DNA from: Spirochaetaceae bacterium
GTDB lineage: Bacteria > Spirochaetota > Spirochaetia > Treponematales > Treponemataceae
DNA length: 35,933 bases
NCBI GenBank assembly: GCA_017623685.1
Contig: JAGAOP010000015.1
Location: 1 to 35,933 of the forward strand
Direction of reading: 5' to 3'
Shown here: piece after piece, positions 24,923 through 32,998 of the stretch
Layout: each line of letters begins with the position of its first letter
How positions within the stretch are numbered: the stretch's first letter is position 1
Notes under the pieces: model-generated
Told to the model about the DNA's origin: nothing
The model's database searches: none
The model's input: the letters and a program-made list of their open reading frames with translations, nothing else
Made by a program: the position numbers and the translations under genes

Positions 24923-26386
24923 TTATTCATCCTCTTCTTCAAAACTAAGACCAATACCACAATCTGGATTAGGACAAACTGTCATATCAATCGTTATTTT
25001 CGTTCCACATTCTGGGCATACATATTCTTCTTCGTATATAGCCTCAGATTCTTCTACATCAGAGCTATCTTCAATAAATTCAACAGTATCGTTTATTAAT
25101 GTTTCAACTGATTCAATATCTTCTTTTGACACACCTTCAATATCGAATATTGTTTTATCTTCAACCATACGAATAAAATGTTCGATATCTTCGATGCCAT
25201 TTTCTTTTAGGACTTTTACAAATTTTTCATCTACTCCAGGAAGTTCTGAAATTGTTGTAATTGATTGTGTATCATCTGCAAATAATTCTTCAACAGCCTT
25301 TCTTGATTCAACAACCAAGTCGTCCATTTCACCATATTGTTCTTCTGTTTTAACGTCAATGTTCCAGTCCACAAGACGATTTGCTAAACGTACATTCAAA
25401 CCCTGTTTACCGATTGCCAAAGAGAATTGAGAATCAGGCACAACTGCTAAAGCTTGGCGTTTTACTTCATCAAGAAGAATCACTCCGCTTACTTCTGCAG
25501 GAGACAAAGCATTCTTGATGAATTCGCTAGGATCTTCTTCGTATTTTAGAACATCAATTTTTTCACCTTCAAGTTCCCGAATTACAGACTGAATACGAAC
25601 ACCCTTTGGTCCAACACATGAACCAACTGGGTCAATGTCATCTCTGTGGGAATAAACCGCAATTTTTGTACGATATCCTGCTTCTCTAACAATTTTTTGA
25701 ATTTCTATGGTTTTGTCGTAAAGCTCAGGAACTTCTAACTCAATAATTTTTCTAACAAATTCAGGATCTGTTCTAGACAAAACTAGCTGAAGACCAGAGT
25801 TTGTTTTTTTCAAATCGGTTATCAAAGCCTTTATTCTATCATTTTTATGGTAAGTTTCACGAGGAGACTGGAATTTAGCAGGTAAAATACCTTCTACCTT
25901 TCCGCCTAAATCCACATAAATATTTCCATTTCTTTCTCGTTGATAATAACCAATAATTATTTCCCCAATCTTGTCTTTGTATTCAGCATAAAGTCTATCT
26001 TTTTGAATATCTGAAAGAGACTGATGAGAGTTCTGTTTACTAACTTGAACTGCGGAATAATCAAATTCTTTCAAATCCACTAAAATATCGATTTCATTTC
26101 CTACTTCACATTCAGGACTAAGTTCTAGTGCATCTTCCAAATCAATGTGCTTAACAGGATTGAAATCTTTACTTTTCATGGTCCAACCATCAACGATTTG
26201 CTTTCTTGAATAAACTGAAACATCGGATAAGTCTTCGCTTATTTTTACCACTGCATTATCACAAGTTCCAAATTTACGTTTGTACGCCGCTTTAAGCATA
26301 TCTTCGATAGTACGAAGAACTGCTTCTTCTGAAATACCTCTGTCTTGAGCTAACTGTTGTATGGCTTCTGCCATTTCTACGGACAT
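24923..26386 (-). CDS. nusA: Transcription termination/antitermination factor NusA with C-terminal zinc ribbon
   Basis: RNA polymerase elongation factor affecting pausing and intrinsic termination. The 487 residues have the N-terminal polymerase-binding domain (RGISEEAVLRTIEDMLKAAYKRKFG), S1 (GEIIGYYQRERNGNIYVDLG), KH1 with SRTDPEFV and GSCVGPKGVRIQSV, and KH2 with FSLAIGKQGLNVRLAN (motifs given in short pieces). After KH2 comes a helix-hairpin-helix-like acidic stretch (about 365-440) and then an unusual end: CPECG-x9-CPNPDCG at about 456-480, a zinc ribbon. A strong SD (AAGGAGG) stands 7 nt before the ATG, and rimP lies 12 bp upstream. ylxR and L7Ae-type genes that often separate nusA from infB are absent. 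Confidence 0.96.
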   Translation of the reverse strand: MSVEMAEAIQQLAQDRGISEEAVLRTIEDMLKAAYKRKFGTCDNAVVKISEDLSDVSVYSRKQIVDGWTMKSKDFNPVKHIDLEDALELSPECEVGNEIDILVDLKEFDYSAVQVSKQNSHQSLSDIQKDRLYAEYKDKIGEIIIGYYQRERNGNIYVDLGGKVEGILPAKFQSPRETYHKNDRIKALITDLKKTNSGLQLVLSRTDPEFVRKIIELEVPELYDKTIEIQKIVREAGYRTKIAVYSHRDDIDPVGSCVGPKGVRIQSVIRELEGEKIDVLKYEEDPSEFIKNALSPAEVSGVILLDEVKRQALAVVPDSQFSLAIGKQGLNVRLANRLVDWNIDVKTEEQYGEMDDLVVESRKAVEELFADDTQSITTISELPGVDEKFVKVLKENGIEDIEHFIRMVEDKTIFDIEGVSKEDIESVETLINDTVEFIEDSSDVEESEAIYEEEYVCPECGTKITIDMTVCPNPDCGIGLSFEEEDE

Positions 26387-26398
26387 TTCAAAGCCTCC

Positions 26399-26893
26399 TT
26401 ATATTTGCAACAACTTTGCCTTTGATATACGTGAATATGGAATTACTTGGTTTTCACTTTCAGTTTTACTTTCTGAACATTCCATACTACTTTCCAAAAC
26501 AATTTTTTCTTGGTCTGCTGAAACAATTTTACCTGAAATCCAATCTGAAATTTCAGAATCCCAAACCTTTACGTTTCTTCCCACAAAAAGAGAAAATTCC
26601 GCACCGTTTTTTATAACCCTTTCAGTACCGGGAGAGGTAACTTCCATGTATATATCTTGTGAATCAAGCAAGGCTTCTAATCTAGGAAGTAATACTCTAT
26701 GAACCTTAGCACAATCATTTATGCCTATAGAACAAACAGATTCACCATCTGCACGGTTAGAAATAACCGCTGTAACTCGGATATTTCCATTTTGTGGAAT
26801 TACCTTTAACGAAACTAAATCATAGCCTAATCCAGAAACTAGAGAAACACAATCACTGTAATAGGGAACAGTCTCAAGAGGCAAATATTCCAT
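26399..26893 (-). CDS. rimP: Ribosome maturation factor RimP
   Basis: 30S assembly factor. The 164 residues carry the family pattern: N-terminal alpha/beta domain with GYDLVSLKVIPQNGNIRVTAVI, GINDCAKVHRVLLPRLEAL, and MEVTSPGTERVIKNGAEF (hallmark LEVSSPG-like motif), followed by the C-terminal SH3-like barrel (about 95-164). SD AAGGAGGTG is 5 nt before the ATG. It is the first gene of the nusA-infB superoperon, directly behind the promoter and attenuator at 26946-27033. Confidence 0.93.
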   Translation of the reverse strand: MEYLPLETVPYYSDCVSLVSGLGYDLVSLKVIPQNGNIRVTAVISNRADGESVCSIGINDCAKVHRVLLPRLEALLDSQDIYMEVTSPGTERVIKNGAEFSLFVGRNVKVWDSEISDWISGKIVSADQEKIVLESSMECSESKTESENQVIPYSRISKAKLLQI

Positions 26894-26945
26894 TATGGCA
26901 CCTCCTTGATTCTACCGAAACACCTTCGGAAAAAGATTTGAATAC

Positions 26946-26970
26946 AAAAAAAGAGCCGTTTGAACGACTC
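26946..26970 (-). terminator. Short intrinsic terminator / candidate attenuator ahead of rimP-nusA
   Basis: Minus-strand stem GAGTCGT/ACGGCTC, a 7-bp hairpin with one G-U pair and a 4-nt loop, followed by seven U. It ends lptB transcripts but also lies about 28 nt downstream of the predicted rimP operon start, so it can act as an attenuator. Confidence 0.75.
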
Positions 26971-27004
26971 CCAAAATAAAAGGATATAATCATTGTTCTT
27001 TAGT

Positions 27005-27033
27005 AATATATCTTATGTAGATAAAACTGTCAA
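27005..27033 (-). promoter_or_regulatory. Promoter of the rimP-nusA-infB superoperon
   Basis: On the minus strand TTGACA (27033-27028), 17-bp spacer, TATATT (27010-27005). Predicted +1 near 26998. This is the best promoter match in the window and precedes the terminator at 26946-26970. Confidence 0.7.
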
Positions 27034-27078
27034 TACCTATTATAACCTATATTAACCTGTTTTTGAAACATCAACACT

Positions 27079-27825
27079 TTACATTTTAAACTCTTCTCCA
27101 AGATAAATTTTTCGTGCAACAGGAGATTCTAGTATTTCCTCTTTGCCTCCTTGTGCAACAATTTGCCCCGTACTGATAATAATTGCACGATCTGTAATTT
27201 CAAGAGTATCTCGAACATTATGATCTGTAATTAAAACACCAATTCCTCGGTTTGCTAAAAGCCTAACCATGGACTTAATATCGCTAACGGCAATAGGGTC
27301 GATACCTGCAAAGGGTTCATCCAATAATAAAAACTTAGGTTCAATTGCCAAGGATCGGGCAATTTCTGTACGGCGTCTTTCACCTCCAGACAAAGTATAT
27401 GCCAACTGTCCCCTAATTCTACCTATATCAAATTCTTCAATAAGCTGTTCTAACTTTTCTTTTTTTTGGGCTAAGGATAAATCACGTCTAGTTTCTAGAA
27501 CAGCCCAAATATTTTGTTCCACAGTTAACTTCCTAAACACAGAAGGTTCCTGTGGTAAATAAGAAATACCCATTCTTGCTCTTTTGTACATAGGTAGCTT
27601 TGTTATACAAGTTCCGTCTAAAAAAACATCTCCTGCTGTAGGCCGATAAAAACCTACAATCATATAAAAAGATGTGGTTTTTCCTGCACCATTAGGTCCT
27701 AACAAACCTAATATTTCTCCAGTATGCATAGAAAATTCGACACCACGGACAACCTGTTTTTTCCCAAAGGACTTATACAAACTTTCGATTCTTAGGGTAT
27801 GTTCCTGCCCTGAAAATTCTTGCAT
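27079..27825 (-). CDS. lptB: LPS-export-type ABC transporter ATPase (LptB family)
   Basis: ATP-binding subunit that powers envelope lipid transport. The 248 residues contain Walker A ([11 protein letters not shown], 43-53), Q-loop (YLPQEPSVF), signature (LSGGERRR), Walker B ([13 protein letters not shown]) and the H-loop ([12 protein letters not shown]), all intact and closest to LptB. The gene abuts lptA upstream, with SD AAGGAG. The permeases LptF and LptG are not in the window, nor are LPS assembly genes. Treponemes generally lack classical LPS, so the cargo may be a different glycolipid; that is inference. Confidence 0.93.
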   Translation of the reverse strand: MQEFSGQEHTLRIESLYKSFGKKQVVRGVEFSMHTGEILGLLGPNGAGKTTSFYMIVGFYRPTAGDVFLDGTCITKLPMYKRARMGISYLPQEPSVFRKLTVEQNIWAVLETRRDLSLAQKKEKLEQLIEEFDIGRIRGQLAYTLSGGERRRTEIARSLAIEPKFLLLDEPFAGIDPIAVSDIKSMVRLLANRGIGVLITDHNVRDTLEITDRAIIISTGQIVAQGGKEEILESPVARKIYLGEEFKM

Positions 27826-28470
27826 TTAAGGTTCTCCTTCCCCATCTTTTTTTGATGAATTTTCTGTAACTTGACCGCTAACCCTTCCATCCAAAGTTAT
27901 AGCCTCGGTTTCCATGTTAAAAGTAATTTCCTGAGCTCGAAAAACATCTTCTCCACGGACAATTTGTGGGTTTCCTGTCATTTCTAATAGCTGTTGCTTT
28001 TTTTTATATGTAGCAAAGGCACAGGTGCAAAGGTTATTTTTTTGCAACAACTTTACATTTATCTGCATAAGAGCAAGACCTTCTTCTTCTCGATATTCAA
28101 TACGTTCTGCGTCTGCTGTAACATCATTACTTGTGTCAACCAAATGAACTTTTTCTGTAAACCTAGCAATTTTTTCTATACGATCATAATCCATTTGTTG
28201 ACAGGTAAACTCCATAGCTTCTTGATTATGAACACCTTCAACATTACCCTGAGCTTTTATATACCTAAAATCTTGTCCACTTAATTCAATTACGTCAGCA
28301 GATATTTCCATAGAGGAGGTTTTAATTCTAGCATTCCCCATGAGTTTTGTATAATCAGCACCTTCTGCTGTAACTCCAGACATTTTATCTGCAAAGAATT
28401 CAATTACTTCTTCTGAAAAACCATAAAAACATAAAAACAATGTAGCAAAAATAAAAATAGCTTTTTTCAT
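27826..28470 (-). CDS. lptA: LptA/OstA-like periplasmic protein
   Basis: 214-residue secreted protein resembling the OstA/LptA family, beta-jellyroll bridge proteins between inner and outer membranes. It has a signal peptide (MKKAIFIFATLFLCFYGFSEE) and repeated strand units such as FFADKMSG, NARIKTSSMEISADVIEL, IKAQGNVEG, VTADAERIEYREEE and VFRAQEITFNMET-EAITLDGRVSG. The pattern of 'ADxxxx...G.A' hairpins is diagnostic. It overlaps lptC by 4 bp (ATGA) and abuts lptB, an arrangement seen in Gram-negative lpt operons. Confidence 0.85.
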   Translation of the reverse strand: MKKAIFIFATLFLCFYGFSEEVIEFFADKMSGVTAEGADYTKLMGNARIKTSSMEISADVIELSGQDFRYIKAQGNVEGVHNQEAMEFTCQQMDYDRIEKIARFTEKVHLVDTSNDVTADAERIEYREEEGLALMQINVKLLQKNNLCTCAFATYKKKQQLLEMTGNPQIVRGEDVFRAQEITFNMETEAITLDGRVSGQVTENSSKKDGEGEP

Positions 28471-29051
28471 TTTACTACCTCTTGTGTTTCATTTTGTTGT
28501 AAATGAATTTTCCCAGAAACAGGACCTAAAAATTGAAAACTGCCACTTAAACCACTAGCTGAAAAATCTGAACCAGCAACATCCATCTTTGTTAGTCCAG
28601 AAGTTTTATTTGCATCTTGTCCTTTTTCGATATAAATGGTTTCCCCTGCCCCACTTACAAGTTGCTCAGTTCTACCATTCCACTTTAGACTATCGCCATT
28701 TATAGAAATATTTTCCTGATAAGAAGTAATTTTTACATCACCTAAAAGCATGTAATAATCCGAAGAAGTGTTACTAGAAATTAAATCACAACTACCTTCT
28801 GCAGACACCCCCCCTTCTTTGTCATAGGTTTTAAAAGTAACTTGTCGTCCATACATTGTAGTTTCTTCGTGATATTGTTCAAGCAAGTCAGCCTTCATCT
28901 GAGAATACAAAACTCCATCTTCGTAACTATAATAATTTGAATCAGAAAACACCAGTTCTGGAACCCCAGAAATTTCAGGTTCATCTTCTGTATATTTTAG
29001 AGAACAAGAAAAAAAAAGGCAGATAGAAATAAAAAAAAATAAATGCTTCAT
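28467..29051 (-). CDS. LptC-like lipoprotein
   Basis: 194-residue protein, starting at ATG 29051 rather than the in-frame TTG at 29054. Signal plus lipobox FFSC (Cys about residue 16) predicts a lipoprotein, unlike the membrane-helix anchor of E. coli LptC. The mature part has the LptC-type beta pattern: DGVLYSQMKADLLEQYHEET, MYGRQVTFKTYDKEG, SAEGSCDLISS, DYYMLLGDVKITSYQ, and INGDSLKWNGRTEQLVSG (each a strand pair). It is the first gene of the lptC-lptA-lptB set. Its promoter and an SD are not clear. The family name rests on pattern and neighbours. Confidence 0.75.
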   Translation of the reverse strand: MKHLFFFISICLFFSCSLKYTEDEPEISGVPELVFSDSNYYSYEDGVLYSQMKADLLEQYHEETTMYGRQVTFKTYDKEGGVSAEGSCDLISSNTSSDYYMLLGDVKITSYQENISINGDSLKWNGRTEQLVSGAGETIYIEKGQDANKTSGLTKMDVAGSDFSASGLSGSFQFLGPVSGKIHLQQNETQEVVK

Positions 29052-29125
29052 CAATAAACAAAATAACTAACTACAATACACTTAGACAAGTTAATTTTAA
29101 ATCATCTAAAATAGTAGTTAAAAAA

Positions 29126-29284
29126 TTATTCCTGTTCGAAAGAAGATTTACCTACACCACAAACTGGACAAACCCAATCTTCTGGAATATCTTCAAAAGC
29201 AGTTCCTGCAGGAATTCCTCCATCAGGATCTCCAACTTCTGGGTCATAAACATAACCACAAACTGTACAAACATACTTTACCAT
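29126..29284 (-). CDS. Rubredoxin
   Basis: 52-residue one-iron electron carrier, typical of anaerobes. The sequence reads [20 protein letters not shown] at the start and ends [17 protein letters not shown], giving the two CxxCG iron loops (C6-x-x-C9 and C39-x-x-C42) and the conserved P-x-G-T-x-F-E-D-I-P core. GGAG lies 9 nt before the ATG. It has no gene partner next to it; rubredoxins usually reduce superoxide reductase, rubrerythrin or flavodiiron proteins. A dyad of 10-bp arms lies just upstream. Confidence 0.95.
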   Translation of the reverse strand: MVKYVCTVCGYVYDPEVGDPDGGIPAGTAFEDIPEDWVCPVCGVGKSSFEQE

Positions 29285-29309
29285 AAAAACTCCATAAAAA
29301 TAAAGATAG

Positions 29310-29391
29310 AATACATATGTTTTCAGTTTACTTCTAATCCTCTTTACTAAAAGACAATCAAAAATTACATTGAAAACAAATCATATGTATT
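29310..29391. repeat. Inverted repeat in front of rubredoxin
   Basis: AATACATATG (29310-29319) and CATATGTATT (29382-29391) are perfect reverse complements; TTTTCA next to the left arm also pairs with TGAAAA (29371-29376), separated by 5 extra bases on the right. It could be a leader hairpin or a regulator-binding dyad. The 29285-29487 gap shows nothing else I can support. Confidence 0.5.
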
Positions 29392-29487
29392 ACAGACAGA
29401 AAAAACAAAAAGGCCAGTTGTAACGAAAACCTAATTTGTTCATCATATATTAAAGTATAACAGAAAAAAAATATTTTTCAATTGATT

Positions 29488-31242
29488 TTATTTATTAAGG
29501 AAAGTATCTAATTCAGCATTTAACTGAAGAATTTCTTGATCGGAAGGATTCAATGCAACAACTTGTTTTAAATAATATTGAGCTTTTCGATAATCACCAT
29601 TATCGAAGTAATATTTGTATAGCTCAAAAAGCGGCTCTTTATTTCTAGGATTAGAGGTTAAACTTTGTCGCAAATCTGATAATCTGTCAGCTGAAGATGA
29701 GGCAAAAACACTTCGCTGATAATATAAAAAACTTTTTAACTTTGAAGAAGCAGTAGGAAGAAAATTCTTTATCAAAGATAAAACCTCTTGCTTTTTGCCT
29801 CTTTTTGCTAATACTCGTATATATATTTCTTTTACATCATCTGATTCAGGATAATTGGAATATAAAGAATTTGCTATTTTTTCTGCTTCTTCTAATTTTT
29901 CTAACTGAAGACAAATATTGATATAGATTGAAATCAAGGAAATATTTCCTTCTGTCATTTTCATTAAAGAAGAACATAATTCATAGGCTTCTTGCCACTT
30001 TTTATTTTCGATGGCGTTATTCATGCAAATTTCAAGTGCCTTGGTATTTTCTGGTTCAACTTCCAATATTTCTTCAGCAAGTTGACCTGCAGTTTTACCT
30101 TTTACTGTCATTCCTGATGAAGAAGCTAATTCAGCTGCTGAAAGAATAATATCAAAATCATCAGGATACAGCATTAAAGCTTCTTCTAAGGTTGCAGAAG
30201 CTGCTGCTGTATTTTTATTCCAATGATGCTGAATATGAGCTCTTAACAACAAATAATCCTTTGCAGTTTTATCTGTACGAGCATACACATCCAACAAAGG
30301 AACAGCTTTTATATAATTTTCTTGTTCAACAAGAACTTTGATTCTGTATAAAAGATACTGAGCATTATCTGGCTCTTGTTGCAAAACTTGTGCAATATAC
30401 TGTTCTGCCACAGTATATTGTTCTTGAGCCAATGCAATTTCTGTTGCAAGTTTTAATAACATTAAATTACGGGGTTTTGAAGCCAATAATTTACTTACAA
30501 TTGAAAAAGCTGAAATATAATCTTTTTGCAAATAATAAGCTTCTGCTTTAGCATATTGTATTTCAAAACAATTAGGAGCATTTTTTGAAGCACTATCCAA
30601 AAAAGGAAAACCTTTAGATGGCTGTTGCATTTTTAAATACAAAACCCCAAGTAAATATTGACCTAAGGCAGAATTTTTATTAATTGCCAAGGCTTCGGTA
30701 ATAGATTCTTGTGCCAAAGGAAAATAATCTGGATTTGGAAAAGAAGATAAAATCACTAAAGCAGGAAGTAAATTAGTAAAAAAGTCAGAACGACCTGTGT
30801 TTAAATCATATATACCGACACGAGCAGAATCAATTGCCGCAGTGTAAGGATTATCTTGTATCTCTCCAGGAGGAATTTCTATATTATTTTTTTCTGAGGG
30901 CCATACCATTGTCATAATTGAACTAGCAATAGTTAAAGCAATTCTTTCTGATTGAGTATAATCCATGGCAGATTTTCGCATTTTATTTGCAGCATTTTGC
31001 AAGGACTCTGGAGTTCCCATTTCTAAATCCTGCAAAATTGTTTCATTGTCAAAGGTTAAAAATCCCCGATCTGTAGTTTCAGGAACATAAAGTGAAACAA
31101 CCGGAGTTTCTGAAGATGTATCATTTTCTTCCGACGATGTTATGGTTTCAGTGACAACAGGACCACTACTGGCACAGGAGAAGAAGAAAAATATTACACT
31201 TAAAACCACAACAGAAAAAAAGCGGTAACCCGGCAATGACAT
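29488..31242 (-). CDS. TPR-repeat lipoprotein
   Basis: 584-residue probable lipoprotein. Lys/Arg-free short start (MSLPGYRFFSVVVLS), hydrophobic core and lipobox FFSC-ASS. From about 150 it is mainly alpha-helical with many tetratricopeptide units: ITEALAINKNSALGQYLLGVLY, ASKNAPNCFEIQYAKAEAYYL, VLQQEPDNAQYLLYRIKVLV, and a C-terminal VVALNPSDQEILQLNAELD (each shows the W/L-G-Y-A-F-A-P spacing). TPR lipoproteins usually scaffold envelope complexes. It follows the membrane protein gene by 8 bp, and no strong terminator is seen after it. Confidence 0.85.
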   Translation of the reverse strand: MSLPGYRFFSVVVLSVIFFFFSCASSGPVVTETITSSEENDTSSETPVVSLYVPETTDRGFLTFDNETILQDLEMGTPESLQNAANKMRKSAMDYTQSERIALTIASSIMTMVWPSEKNNIEIPPGEIQDNPYTAAIDSARVGIYDLNTGRSDFFTNLLPALVILSSFPNPDYFPLAQESITEALAINKNSALGQYLLGVLYLKMQQPSKGFPFLDSASKNAPNCFEIQYAKAEAYYLQKDYISAFSIVSKLLASKPRNLMLLKLATEIALAQEQYTVAEQYIAQVLQQEPDNAQYLLYRIKVLVEQENYIKAVPLLDVYARTDKTAKDYLLLRAHIQHHWNKNTAAASATLEEALMLYPDDFDIILSAAELASSSGMTVKGKTAGQLAEEILEVEPENTKALEICMNNAIENKKWQEAYELCSSLMKMTEGNISLISIYINICLQLEKLEEAEKIANSLYSNYPESDDVKEIYIRVLAKRGKKQEVLSLIKNFLPTASSKLKSFLYYQRSVFASSSADRLSDLRQSLTSNPRNKEPLFELYKYYFDNGDYRKAQYYLKQVVALNPSDQEILQLNAELDTFLNK

Positions 31243-31250
31243 ACCTTATT

Positions 31251-31868
31251 TTAATCCTCTGTATTTATATCAGAAAAGTCATCATCTAAATCCTCTGCAG
31301 AGTCCTTAAAGGGATTGTTATTTTTCCACAGAAAAAACAAAACTACTAATCCAAGTACACCTACCACAAAAAACAGGGGCCACCATCGTCCAAGAAAGGC
31401 AATAAAAGGCAAAGCAATTACATCAGTAGAAAATAGCAAAAATCCAAAACCTAAAATAATAATTATTATTGCAGGAATTAGATAACAAAACCTACGCTTT
31501 TTTGTTCGTAACCCACCTAAAAGAATAGATACTCCACCGATAATTACTAAAATAGGCCAACCTTCACTTAAAGTATAAGATATTAACTCTAAATCTTGTA
31601 ATAAAAAGAATAATCCTGAGGCAAAAAGAAAAAGGCTTAATGAAAATATTCCACCACCTTTAGAATTTACCAAAGAATAATAAAGAAGACATGCACTTAA
31701 ACCAACAATGAGCAAAGGCATAAAAACTGTTTTTTTGACATTAGCATCAAAGGAAAACATAAACAAAAAAAGAATTCCTGCTAAAACCAAAAACAACCCC
31801 ACGGCCAATACAATTTTAAGAAACTGGGGAATATTTCCCTTCTCTTCAGATTTTGAACACTCGGACAT
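31251..31868 (-). CDS. Multi-pass membrane protein, LiaF-TM/DUF5668-like
   Basis: 205 residues from ATG 31868, chosen because AGGTG lies 4 nt upstream and it clears the divergent gene; the longer frame from 31958 would overlap that gene's start and its promoter. After a short Ser/Glu-rich tail come about seven hydrophobic segments, with SEGWPILVIIGGVSILLGG and RWWPLFFVVGVLGLVVLFF resembling the repeated W-P-hydrophobic pattern of DUF5668/LiaF transmembrane units. It ends in an acidic tail (SAEDLDDDFSDINTED). Probably an operon with the TPR lipoprotein. Function unknown. Confidence 0.78.
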   Translation of the reverse strand: MSECSKSEEKGNIPQFLKIVLAVGLFLVLAGILFLFMFSFDANVKKTVFMPLLIVGLSACLLYYSLVNSKGGGIFSLSLFLFASGLFFLLQDLELISYTLSEGWPILVIIGGVSILLGGLRTKKRRFCYLIPAIIIIILGFGFLLFSTDVIALPFIAFLGRWWPLFFVVGVLGLVVLFFLWKNNNPFKDSAEDLDDDFSDINTED

Positions 31869-31880
31869 AAAACACCTATT

Positions 31881-31889
31881 ATTATAACA
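31881..31889 (-). promoter_or_regulatory. Extended -10 promoter of membrane protein/TPR operon
   Basis: Minus strand TG-T-TATAAT (31889-31881), the exact extended -10 form, with no good -35. Predicted +1 near 31874, a few bases before the AGGTG SD. Confidence 0.5.
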
Positions 31890-31907
31890 TACACTATGAA
31901 GGACATC

Positions 31908-31936
31908 TTGCCAATAACTTTCTGACATGATAAAAT
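31908..31936 (+). promoter_or_regulatory. Promoter of TPR lipoprotein/mltD/ompA operon
   Basis: TTGCCA (31908-31913), 17-bp spacer, TAAAAT (31931-31936). A 6-nt discriminator places +1 on the A of the ATG at 31943; there is no SD, so this is the third leaderless candidate. Confidence 0.55.
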
Positions 31937-31942
31937 AAAAAT

Positions 31943-32998
31943 ATGTTGTTAAAAACATCCTTGTTGCAAAAATTTATTTTTTTACTATTGAGTGTTAGTA
32001 TTTTTTCCTTATTCATCTACGGTTGCACCCAAGAAATTGACCTTCTTCAAGAAACACAAAAACAATTTTATCAAGTACTGCAAGATAAAACTTTGCCACC
32101 AGAAACCAGATACACTGCCATAAATAGTATCGCCTATAACTACCTAGCAACAAATAACTACAATGACCTTGTGCTTTTTTTGTCTAACTATGTAGAAGAA
32201 AACCCTGGTGACATTTACAATGCATACTGGTTACTAATGACTGCACATGCCTATCTTAAAATGGATGCAGAACCTGTGGCAGAATATTACTTTGAACGGA
32301 TTATAAACAATTACCAAGATCTTACTGTTCAAGGACAATCCATTCATTTTTTATGCCTACAGAATTTAATTCAAATTAGTAAATCAACTTTGAACAGAAT
32401 TGTTTATTTCAACGAAATAATTGATCGCTTTTCTAATGAAGTAAATATTACCGAAATGTATTATCGCCTTGCAATAGAATACGGAAATGTAGGGGAATGG
32501 GATATGGCACTAAATTCTTATTCAGCCTTTCTTGATCAACCTGATTCTTCCACAATTCAAATTGCAGGAGAACCTAATGCATATAACAAGGCAAAAAACT
32601 TAATTGATTTTAACAATTCTCCAAAAGACTGGACCTTTGAAAGCTTAGATGCTTTGGAAAAAGCAGTTAAAAAAGCCATATCCAATTATAATTACCACGC
32701 ATTAGACAAATATAAATCTAAAGTTAATTTCTTTGCCATGTCATGGCGTCAAGATGAATTTGCAAGCAATAGTCAATCCAATTTCTCTATGAGAAAATTC
32801 ATGTTGGGAAATAGAATTCGCTACAATGCAGAATTGTCAGAAGTTTCCAACCCTAACGAAGCATATTTACGCACTTGGGGATGGAACAACTATATTTCAG
32901 TTTGGTATTTATACTTCCGCAAAATAGATTTCCCCATAGACCCTGAAATCCATGGTCGTTGGGAATGGGCTGGAATCTACTATGGCGAAATGCTATGA
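31943..32998 (+). CDS. Helical-repeat lipoprotein (TPR-like)
   Basis: 351-residue probable lipoprotein with signal MLLKTSLLQKFIFLLLSVSI, hydrophobic core and lipobox FIYGC (Cys about 28). The N-terminal half is TPR-like (AINSIAYNYLATNNYNDLVLF, YWLLMTAHAYLKM, AIEYGNVGEWDMALNSYSAFL). The C-terminal third (about 245-351), with FFAMSWRQDEFASN and TWGWNNYISVWYLYFRKIDFP, is Trp/Tyr-rich and unknown to me. First gene of an operon with the lytic transglycosylase, whose ATG overlaps its stop (ATGA), so a role in peptidoglycan or envelope work is suggested by context only. Predicted leaderless start. Confidence 0.8.
   Translation: MLLKTSLLQKFIFLLLSVSIFSLFIYGCTQEIDLLQETQKQFYQVLQDKTLPPETRYTAINSIAYNYLATNNYNDLVLFLSNYVEENPGDIYNAYWLLMTAHAYLKMDAEPVAEYYFERIINNYQDLTVQGQSIHFLCLQNLIQISKSTLNRIVYFNEIIDRFSNEVNITEMYYRLAIEYGNVGEWDMALNSYSAFLDQPDSSTIQIAGEPNAYNKAKNLIDFNNSPKDWTFESLDALEKAVKKAISNYNYHALDKYKSKVNFFAMSWRQDEFASNSQSNFSMRKFMLGNRIRYNAELSEVSNPNEAYLRTWGWNNYISVWYLYFRKIDFPIDPEIHGRWEWAGIYYGEML

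Noticed and set aside
31251..31958. Membrane protein start at 31958
   Set aside because: It would cover the divergent promoter and start codon; ATG 31868 has AGGTG and leads into the first membrane segment soon after.
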